Assembly (NCBI RefSeq): GCF_017874455.1
Contig: NZ_JAGGLN010000001.1
Span: 372,001 to 436,000, forward strand
Direction: 5' to 3'
From: Methanobacterium aggregans
Lineage (GTDB): Archaea; Methanobacteriota; Methanobacteria; Methanobacteriales; Methanobacteriaceae
DNA length: 64,000 bases
Part shown: one piece after another, positions 1 through 6,768 of the stretch
How positions within the stretch are numbered: the first letter of the stretch is position 1
How the letters are laid out: each line of letters opens with the position of its first letter
Position numbers and translations under genes: made by a program
Notes under the pieces: generated by a model
The model's database searches: none
Seen by the model: the letters and a program-made list of their open reading frames with translations, nothing else
Told to the model about the DNA's origin: nothing

Positions 1-104
1 AAAATGGGACAGTAACTGATTTTGGGCTCTCCAACTTCCACTACTTTTCCGTCCCTTATGACAACCCTTGCTTTTCCAACTGCTTCTATTATATGTTCAT
101 CCAT
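1..104 (-). CDS. Probable methanogenesis marker protein 8 (DUF2099), N-terminal fragment
   Basis: Only the first 34 codons are present; the gene runs off the left edge. The reading begins MDEHIIEAVGKARVVI and continues RDGKVVEVGEP. From memory this resembles the start of the DUF2099 family (methanogenesis marker 8), a conserved methanogen protein of unknown biochemical role. The ATG is preceded by a GGTGA ribosome binding site seven bases upstream, which supports the start. It is divergent from the MATE gene, with a 166-base A+T-rich promoter region between them. The assignment rests on a short stretch, so the family is tentative, but the coding start itself looks sound. Confidence 0.5.
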   Translation of the reverse strand, partial: MDEHIIEAVGKARVVIRDGKVVEVGEPKISYCPI

Positions 105-270
105 TGTTATTTCACCATTTTGCTTATCGGTCTATAGTTTTCCCAAGAGGCTATATAACTATTTTTATATTTGATCTAAATTAATTAATATTCAACTTTA
201 AATGCTGATGAACAAGGACTCATTTAATCTAGAATTAGCAGGAAATGGAAAATAACCTGGTGAAACATTA

Positions 271-1686
271 ATGCAAATCGAAGAATCATCCCAAGCAAAT
301 CAAAGTTCTCCTCAGGAAGATGATAAAACTGAGGGCGTCTCCCTGATCATGGGAGATCCAAAAAAGGCAGTGATCAAACTTTCAGGGCCGATGATCGTTT
401 CAATGATCCTCATGACCCTTTACAACCTGGTTAATGCAATTTGGGTTGCTGGTCTTGGTGGAGATGCCCTTGCAGCAGTGGGGTTTGTAACACCATTATA
501 TATGATACTTGTTGGGCTAAGCAACGGCCTGGGTGCAGGTGCAGCATCTGCAATAGCACGTTATATTGGTGAAAATAAGAAAAAAGGTGCAAATAATGCT
601 GCAATACATACAATATTCATTACAATAAGTATCTCAATCGTCTTGACCGTGTTTCTGCTTCTATTCCTTAAACCAATTCTTATATTCATGGGTGCAGGGA
701 GCACTATAGACTTTGCAATTCCTTTTGGGCAAGTTACCTTTGGAGGAACTATTTTAATGCTTTTTACTGGTGCAGCTTATGGTATACTTCGTGCAGAAGG
801 GGATGCCAAAAGAACCATGTATGCAATAGTAATATCATCAGTCATGAATATGATCCTTGATCCCATACTTATTTACTGGGCAGGTTGGGGTATTTCAGGA
901 GCTGCATGGGGTACAGTCATATCCATGGCGTTTGTATCTGTTGTTCTGCTTTACTGGTTCTTTGTAAAGAAAGATACATATGTTTCCTTCTTAATTGGAG
1001 ATTTTAAACCAAATCGAGTGGTTGCTAAAAGCATTTTAGGTGTAAGTTTGCCTGCAAGTGCGGAATTTCTTATGATGTCAATTTTGGTAGGTTTAGTTAA
1101 CGGTCTACTTGTTGTAGTTGCAGGAACAGCTGCAGTTGCAGTTTATTCTGCAGGCTGGAGAGTTGTCATGATAGCTACAATGCCAATAATAGCTGTGGGG
1201 ACATCAGTAATTACAGTTGCGGGCGTTTCATATGGTGCTCGGAAATATGAAAATATGTTCATAGCACACAGATACTCTATAAAGGTTGGACTCATTATTG
1301 CAGCAGCTACAAGCGTTCTAACATTTGTGTTTGCACCCTATATTGCCATGGTATTTGCATACACTCCTAAAAGTGCGTCCTTGGCACCCACAATTGCAGC
1401 ATTCCTCCAAGTGATGTGCTTCTTCTACCTATTCATGCCGCCAGGAATAATGTCCTGCTCAACATTCCAAGGTGTCGGTAAAGGGATGACATCTCTCCTA
1501 TTAACAGCACTAAGAAACCTGATTTATATTGAGTTATTTGCCTACATATTTGTAGTACTCCTTGGTTGGGGAGAACATGGAGTATGGTGGGCAATGGTTG
1601 CAGGAAATATTCTAGGAGGTATAGTTGCCTATGTTTGGGCACGTAAGTACATCAACAGTTTACGAAGGAACACAAATCCAGATTAG
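271..1686 (+). CDS. MATE family multidrug/cation antiporter
   Basis: This 471-residue protein is an integral membrane exporter of the multidrug and toxic compound extrusion family, which couples Na+ or H+ entry to drug efflux. After a polar N-terminus of about 30 residues it shows about twelve hydrophobic segments in two pseudo-symmetric halves. The first half opens with a typical MATE stretch (LSGPMIVSMILMTLYN, residues 37-52) and has GLSNGLGAGAASAIARYIG near residue 85. The length matches the family. A GGTGA site lies ten bases before the ATG. It stands alone, with no regulator beside it, so its substrate cannot be inferred. Confidence 0.92.
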   Translation: MQIEESSQANQSSPQEDDKTEGVSLIMGDPKKAVIKLSGPMIVSMILMTLYNLVNAIWVAGLGGDALAAVGFVTPLYMILVGLSNGLGAGAASAIARYIGENKKKGANNAAIHTIFITISISIVLTVFLLLFLKPILIFMGAGSTIDFAIPFGQVTFGGTILMLFTGAAYGILRAEGDAKRTMYAIVISSVMNMILDPILIYWAGWGISGAAWGTVISMAFVSVVLLYWFFVKKDTYVSFLIGDFKPNRVVAKSILGVSLPASAEFLMMSILVGLVNGLLVVVAGTAAVAVYSAGWRVVMIATMPIIAVGTSVITVAGVSYGARKYENMFIAHRYSIKVGLIIAAATSVLTFVFAPYIAMVFAYTPKSASLAPTIAAFLQVMCFFYLFMPPGIMSCSTFQGVGKGMTSLLLTALRNLIYIELFAYIFVVLLGWGEHGVWWAMVAGNILGGIVAYVWARKYINSLRRNTNPD

Positions 1687-1724
1687 ATGTAAAAAAAGTT
1701 TAATTTTCAAGACAAAATAATAGT

Positions 1725-2060
1725 GAAGAGCCGTGCAGCTCCTTGGGTATGAATTGGGGTCATTACACAAGTAATTAGGACGCTGCACTGCCTCCACTTG
1801 AAAATAGTTCGCCAAAGTATAAATCTTTTATTAAAAAAGTGTCCAACCCAGCCCGCCTCCACCTGCACACCTCCAACTCCCCACTCAGTACCCGGGCCAG
1901 CTGCAATTTAACACCGACGAGCCTGCAGTCTGCAATGAATATTGGACGAATTCCAGGTCCTGTGGTGCACCCTGAGGGAGGTTCAGCTCCAGGTCTTTAC
2001 CGAGTCAAGCCGAATTGAGCAATTCTTTGCTACCTGGATGGGATCGGGTTGTGCTTGAAA
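1725..2060. other. G+C-rich non-coding island, identity unknown
   Basis: This stretch is much richer in G+C than its surroundings; the 60 bases from 1861 contain 35 G or C. No long ORF covers it. Several inverted repeats are visible: GTGCAGC near 1733 with GCTGCAC near 1782, ATTAC/GTAAT inside that arm, CAACCC near 1845 with GGGTTG near 2045, and CCAGGT near 1990 with ACCTGG near 2031. In A+T-rich archaea such islands are often structured RNAs. I looked for the conserved RNase P RNA GGAAAGTC box and the SRP RNA GGAAGGGAGCA loop on both strands and found neither. The minus strand also has an open run of about 39 codons, so a decayed gene is the alternative. Confidence 0.35.
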
Positions 2061-2085
2061 TACCTTTTAAGGTAATTAAATTTGG

Positions 2086-2748
2086 TTATAGATACTCTTT
2101 GATTTTAATCCAGTCTTGCTTTTGTTGTTCCCATGTTCTGTTTATGCATCCTAGTGGACTGCAGTGGTACATGGCAAAGAGTAGTTTATCATGACTTAGT
2201 TTAAATGGGTTTTTGTTAATGATTTCAGCCAGATTTTCTTTTTGAAGTCCATATATTCCTGCAACGGATTCATAAGCAGGTTTTCCCAGGGTTATAATAA
2301 TCTTAGGGTTAACTATTTCGATTGTGGGCTTTAGAAATTCTTCGGCATGTTCTTTAACCCATTTAGCTTTGATGGGATTACTTTTGTTCCCTTCTTTAAG
2401 GCCAAGGACAACATTAGTGAAAAAACAAGGTGCATCCCTGTTGGGAGAGCTTGGATATCCTACTTCAATTCCTATTAATTCAAATGCTTCTTTCATGCGG
2501 GAATTGGTGATGCTGTCATCTTTATGATTACCCTTGTAGTCTAAATAATATTTTTCACTACCCCAATCCTGTCCAACAAGCATTATATCAGCGTTGAGGT
2601 TTCCCTGCCACTTAGACCAGGGTCCGATATGGTCTTCGCTGTCATAAATCCCACCTTCAATTTCAGAAGGATTTTTAAGACCTTCAGGAAAAATCGCATT
2701 CTTACGCCTTTCCACCAGCATTTTATATTCCTTTTCTTTATTTAACAT
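2086..2748 (-). CDS. Uracil-DNA glycosylase superfamily protein
   Basis: This 220-residue protein has the layout of the UDG superfamily. A nucleotide-pocket-like motif ADIMLVGQDWG lies near residue 53, FTNVVLGLK near 110, a central strand IIITLGKPAYESV near 150, and a late motif MYHCSPLGCINRTW near 193 where family members carry H-P/S-S-P. Such enzymes excise uracil or other altered bases. The first motif departs from the usual GEAPG of family 4, so substrate is uncertain. It lies 41 bases after the PD-(D/E)XK gene on the same strand, so the two are probably co-transcribed. Low G+C and the neighbours place it in the accessory island; a defence or repair role is inferred. Confidence 0.68.
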   Translation of the reverse strand: MLNKEKEYKMLVERRKNAIFPEGLKNPSEIEGGIYDSEDHIGPWSKWQGNLNADIMLVGQDWGSEKYYLDYKGNHKDDSITNSRMKEAFELIGIEVGYPSSPNRDAPCFFTNVVLGLKEGNKSNPIKAKWVKEHAEEFLKPTIEIVNPKIIITLGKPAYESVAGIYGLQKENLAEIINKNPFKLSHDKLLFAMYHCSPLGCINRTWEQQKQDWIKIKEYL

Positions 2749-2789
2749 ATTAACACATCTAAAAATCCATTTAAAACTTACTTAAGGCT

Positions 2790-3848
2790 TTAGTAATTTA
2801 TTTCCAGCAAATGATTTATTTCTTCAATTTGTTTTAATATTGATTCAACAATAACGGACTTATCAACTCCTAATTCTAATTTTAGGGGAATTAATGCCAC
2901 ATCACCCTGTGTGAAATATAATTTTTCTTCTAATTCTAATTTAGTAAGAGCTTTCATGACTTTAGGCCTTTCTTCAACAACATCATACCATCCTTTCCCA
3001 AAACACATTATCCATAAAGGCGTATTTTGTAATTCGTACCAATTTTGATTATTAAATTGGATGAAGTAATGGTTATCGTTAATGATAAAATATCTGCCGT
3101 AGTAATATAATCCTGCAGCGGATCTGCATCCTTGAGTAGAATAAATTTCCCTTGCCACACCAGTGTTCACGACTTTATCTACAATATCACAAAATTCCAT
3201 GTTACGTCGGCCAATCATTGGTGAAATTTCTTGTGAATCTAAAGGTAAAAAAGATTCTTCGTCCATTTGTTCACATAAACCTTTTAATTGGAGTAAATCT
3301 GCCTTTGTAACATAATCTCCATTAGTATCTAGTTGCGTTTCAATAAAATTTAGCAAAGAACTCCATTCAGTTATTGCAAGATAATTTTTTTCATTTATTC
3401 GTGCATAGGTATATGAATTTTCTCTATTTTCAGTATCTAAAATTATTCCCTCATCTTTGCAGCGATTCTTAAGTTCAAGCCAGATGGTTTCTAATCTTTT
3501 TGATGGAACTAAAAATAATAAAATAGAAGTTTTTTTAGGATTTAATCTCTTTAAATAAGTAACTGGTTGATTTTCTGTTAATCCTGCCCAAAACTTAGAT
3601 TCAATTATACAAACACTATTACCTTCATCATCAATTCCCACTAAATCAGGAATTGCATTATCCTCACCATAATCTTGAGTTTTAAAGTAAAGATCTTTTT
3701 CCAAATCCCTATCGATCATCCCTAAAAACTTTGATATTCCCCTTTTGGCATCCGAAGAGTTTGAAATAATATAATTTAATCCTTCTGTAGCTAAATTTTC
3801 TGCTTGTGATGTGAATCCCATCACTATATGGCCAAATAAACTTTTCAT
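2790..3848 (-). CDS. PD-(D/E)XK nuclease-like protein
   Basis: This 352-residue protein has a nuclease-type core near residues 63-95: IPDLVGIDDEGN, then CIIESKFWAGLTENQPVTYL, matching the D...(D/E)XK pattern with a conserved Q downstream. The fold cleaves DNA in restriction and repair enzymes. The remaining two thirds show no domain I recognise. A GGAGT site precedes the ATG by nine bases. It is the upstream gene of a pair with the UDG-like protein at 2086-2748. One possible division of labour is base removal by the glycosylase followed by strand cutting here; this is inference only. Confidence 0.6.
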   Translation of the reverse strand: MKSLFGHIVMGFTSQAENLATEGLNYIISNSSDAKRGISKFLGMIDRDLEKDLYFKTQDYGEDNAIPDLVGIDDEGNSVCIIESKFWAGLTENQPVTYLKRLNPKKTSILLFLVPSKRLETIWLELKNRCKDEGIILDTENRENSYTYARINEKNYLAITEWSSLLNFIETQLDTNGDYVTKADLLQLKGLCEQMDEESFLPLDSQEISPMIGRRNMEFCDIVDKVVNTGVAREIYSTQGCRSAAGLYYYGRYFIINDNHYFIQFNNQNWYELQNTPLWIMCFGKGWYDVVEERPKVMKALTKLELEEKLYFTQGDVALIPLKLELGVDKSVIVESILKQIEEINHLLEINY

Positions 3849-3932
3849 CTTATTTTAACTCCTTAAATCCATGTATAATCTAGATAACCATTCTATTATT
3901 AACTTAGAGAATAATGTTTTTTGCTAAATTTA

Positions 3933-4241
3933 TTATAGTGAAGAAAAAACAATGGCCCAAACAACCCAAAATATAATAGAAATTAATACTAATGCCCATG
4001 AACCTTTTTTACCCTTAAATGCATAATATAATCCGCCAATAACTCCAATAATGGGAAATAATGCTCCAACTAAAAGCCAGGCATTACTAAGGCTATCATT
4101 AGAATTATCTATATTATTGTTGAAATTAGTTAATTCCGCTCCACAATTAGAACAAAAATTATTCTGATCGCTATTTCTGATCCCACATTTAGGGCAAAAA
4201 GCCACTTTAGATCCTGTTTGCCCCTTATTTTCATAATCCAT
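3933..4241 (-). CDS. Zinc-ribbon membrane protein
   Basis: A 102-residue protein with an N-terminal zinc ribbon (FCPKCGIRN...NFCSNCGAEL, residues 15-38), an Asn-rich linker, and two hydrophobic segments at about 55-75 and 82-102 that should anchor it in the membrane. Such CPxCG/CxxCG membrane proteins are common in methanogens and usually lack an assigned function. A GGTGA site lies before the ATG. It is divergent from the NERD gene at 4407 and upstream of the nuclease pair on the same strand, separated by 84 bases. The structure is clear; its function is not. Confidence 0.75.
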   Translation of the reverse strand: MDYENKGQTGSKVAFCPKCGIRNSDQNNFCSNCGAELTNFNNNIDNSNDSLSNAWLLVGALFPIIGVIGGLYYAFKGKKGSWALVLISIIFWVVWAIVFSSL

Positions 4242-4282
4242 TTACCTTCACCTTATAACCAGTTTATACTCTAATTTCCAAT

Positions 4283-5252
4283 ATTAGTAATGAATTATAT
4301 ATAAGAATATATATTATTTATTATTAGTATGATAAATTATCTAAACAGTTTTATTGATTAAAGAAAACGTAAAGATTTTAGGGGCTAAGATCAAGAGATG
4401 ATTTGAATGGGATATCTGGTATGTTACGACTGCGATATTTACTACGAAGTCACCGAAGAGGAAGCTAGGGAAATCGCATGTTGTGGGGAATGTGGGTCTC
4501 CATTAAATTACTTTGAACGTCTTGAAGATAGTTACAGTCCAAAAATTAGATCTAATATAAATTTTAACCAGATTAAGAATCAAAAAACTTATACTGAAAA
4601 GAAAAAATCTTTTTATTTTAAAATAATGGGCTTTGGAGCATTATTAACTGTTGCAGGAGTTTTAGTTCAATTTTCAAATTTTATGTTTGGAATCTTTTTG
4701 ATTTTTATAGGAATAATCCTAATAATAATGGGCAATTCCAGGGGTAGTAGTTGGATTGCAGGTGCCTATGGTGAAGAAATTGTATCAGATTATCTTCAAA
4801 AACTTCCAGATAGTTTCTATATTTTTAATGATGTTAATCCACGTGGAAACTGGGGTAACATTGACCATGTGGTTGTAGGTCCCACAGGAATCTTTGTAAT
4901 TGAAACAAAAAACTACTCAACACCTTATGTTGTTAAGGGTGATGATTGGTACTACAACACACCTGACGGCTTAAAGTTAGCTGATCATAAACCTGGAAAA
5001 CAGGTGAAAAGGAACACAATGAACTTGCGAGAGTTGCTCATAGAAAATCAATTAATTGAAGATAAGGTATGGATTAACTCAGTAGTGGCTTTAAACGGTA
5101 ATGTATCAATTAGAGGAGAGTTATACGGTTATAAAATAATGAAACCCTATGAAATTCCACATTTTATCCTTAGACATGGTATAATATTTAAGAAAGAAAC
5201 TGTTCGAGAGATATCAGCAGCCATGAATGAGATTTCGTTGCAATCCTTTTGA
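4283..5252 (+). repeat. Left copy of a long inverted duplication (NERD gene plus its upstream region)
   Basis: This segment is repeated in opposite orientation at 19579-20580. Similarity covers the whole NERD gene and about 120 bases upstream. There is an uninterrupted identical run of 51 bases at 4377-4427 (equivalent to 20490-20440 on the other strand) that spans the ribosome binding region and first codons. The upstream parts differ by scattered substitutions and small indels, so this is an older duplication, or one partly homogenised near the start codon. Confidence 0.85.
4407..5252 (+). CDS. NERD-domain protein with N-terminal zinc ribbon and membrane segments
   Basis: This 281-residue protein begins with a zinc-ribbon-like module (MGYLVCYDCDIYYEV, then CCGECGSPL; residues 1-33). 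Two hydrophobic helices follow at about 75-112, then a NERD domain from about 118 to 240. The NERD core is visible as GAYGEEIVSDYLQKLP, NIDHVVVGPTGIFVIETKNY and a later QVKRN. NERD is a PD-(D/E)XK-like nuclease domain; D153 and the ETK motif fit the metal-binding residues. The membrane-anchored nuclease architecture recurs in defence-rich regions. A close paralogue lies inverted at 19579-20460 with a shared upstream region. The HEAT gene follows on the same strand after 65 bases. Confidence 0.85.
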   Translation: MGYLVCYDCDIYYEVTEEEAREIACCGECGSPLNYFERLEDSYSPKIRSNINFNQIKNQKTYTEKKKSFYFKIMGFGALLTVAGVLVQFSNFMFGIFLIFIGIILIIMGNSRGSSWIAGAYGEEIVSDYLQKLPDSFYIFNDVNPRGNWGNIDHVVVGPTGIFVIETKNYSTPYVVKGDDWYYNTPDGLKLADHKPGKQVKRNTMNLRELLIENQLIEDKVWINSVVALNGNVSIRGELYGYKIMKPYEIPHFILRHGIIFKKETVREISAAMNEISLQSF

Positions 5253-5317
5253 AAGAGAAATAATAATTTATATAATAATTAGTATTCTATGTATCTGAAT
5301 AGTAGGACGTTTTTGAA

Positions 5318-6727
5318 ATGAAAAACAAGAAAACAAATTTCAGTTCATCTAAAATAACAGTTAAATATGATGATATTGTCCAAAAATATGGGAAAGAACG
5401 TGTTGATGAAGATTTAAAAAATTTAAATACGGAATTTTTTAAAAAATTATTTGATGAATTAGAATATCAAGACGAATTATTTGCCTTAAGATACCCGTAT
5501 TTATTTGGGACAGATTGGGAATATGATGAGGATTCAGACCCCATATTTGAACAGATTAATGTAAACCGGATTGTATCTGCAATTATGAATGATTTTCGTG
5601 ATGAAAAGGCCAAAAAATTTGAAGAAATGCAAAATAAATATTATGAAGATTATCAAAACCTTCTTGAGCCTTATTATTTAGATATGGAACCATATATTCC
5701 AGATGATGTTGATATTGTTTTAGAAATTTTTCATGATTCTATAGATTATGAAGATCATTCAACACCAACTGACGTATATCTTAATGAATATGCGCACCCT
5801 GAAAAAATTGAAGAAAAATTTTGGTTAACATCTGATGGAATAAACGTAAAACGTGTTTTTCAGGGGATTGAAAACTTTTTGGAAACCCAACATTATGCTG
5901 AAATGATGGAAGATCATTGCTCTAACGTTTTAAATCAAAATGAAATTATTAATAATGAATATAATGATGTTTTTGCTTCTGATACTATTAATTTACTGAA
6001 TGATCCGGATAATGTCCGTAAAGAAGATGAAAACACTTTAGGTAGAAGTGCTCATCCAGATGCTCTAAAATATTTAATAGAATCATTGAACGATCCTGAA
6101 GAAATTGTTGTGCTAAATGCTGTTAGAGCTCTAGGTAAAATTGGGGATAAAAGAGCTATAAAACCTTTAGAGAATCATTTATACGACAAAATAGTTGTTT
6201 CCAATGCTGTGACTAATGCCCTTAAAAAATTTGGATCCCAAGGTGAAGAAACCATTAAAAATTACTGGAAGAAAAAAGATGAAGAACGTGTAAAAAAAGC
6301 TAATTTAAAAAGCCTGAAACGAAAAGAGATACGTCGTATACAATTATCCCATCAAAAAGATGAAAAACAGAAAATAAAAAGAGTTAATGAAAAAAAGAGG
6401 AATTTATTGATATTTAGTGATGATAAAAATTTAATGAACATTTACGAATATGATGAGATTATTGAAATGTCCAAAGAATCAGAAGATCTTGAAAAGATGG
6501 TAGAAGAACATTGTTCCAAAAAAGAATCTAATGAATTATTCAGAACTGGACTGTCTGATGATTACGATGATTTAGAATTTGATTTTATAGAAAATATTGA
6601 AATAAAGGATACATCTTCCTCTAATCTTTCATCACGTGAGAGAACTAGAAGATTAACTAAAAGGCTCATAGATGAAAACGACAAATACATGGATGATATC
6701 ATAGCAGGTTTATATGGTAGAAAATAA
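5318..6727 (+). CDS. HEAT-repeat protein, acidic, function unknown
   Basis: A 469-residue protein, strongly acidic in its first half. At residues about 244-310 it has HEAT/PBS-lyase-type repeats, for example LNDPEEIVVLNAVRALGKIG followed by DKRAIKPLENHL. A Lys/Arg-rich likely coiled-coil stretch follows at about 315-365, then an acidic C-terminus. HEAT repeats usually mediate protein contacts. It ends 41 bases from the convergent helicase gene, whose own C-terminus has very similar HEAT repeats (ALGKIGDVKAVNSL), so the two proteins may be functionally linked. No catalytic motif is visible. The ribosome binding site is weak (TAGGACG). Confidence 0.7.
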   Translation: MKNKKTNFSSSKITVKYDDIVQKYGKERVDEDLKNLNTEFFKKLFDELEYQDELFALRYPYLFGTDWEYDEDSDPIFEQINVNRIVSAIMNDFRDEKAKKFEEMQNKYYEDYQNLLEPYYLDMEPYIPDDVDIVLEIFHDSIDYEDHSTPTDVYLNEYAHPEKIEEKFWLTSDGINVKRVFQGIENFLETQHYAEMMEDHCSNVLNQNEIINNEYNDVFASDTINLLNDPDNVRKEDENTLGRSAHPDALKYLIESLNDPEEIVVLNAVRALGKIGDKRAIKPLENHLYDKIVVSNAVTNALKKFGSQGEETIKNYWKKKDEERVKKANLKSLKRKEIRRIQLSHQKDEKQKIKRVNEKKRNLLIFSDDKNLMNIYEYDEIIEMSKESEDLEKMVEEHCSKKESNELFRTGLSDDYDDLEFDFIENIEIKDTSSSNLSSRERTRRLTKRLIDENDKYMDDIIAGLYGRK

Positions 6728-6768
6728 AACAATTTTAAATTTTTTTTATCACAACTTTCTCAAGAAAA

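Noticed and set aside
1725..2060. RNase P RNA or SRP RNA
   Set aside because: Length and G+C fit, but the conserved GGAAAGTC box of RNase P and the GGAAGGGAGCA loop of SRP RNA are missing on both strands.
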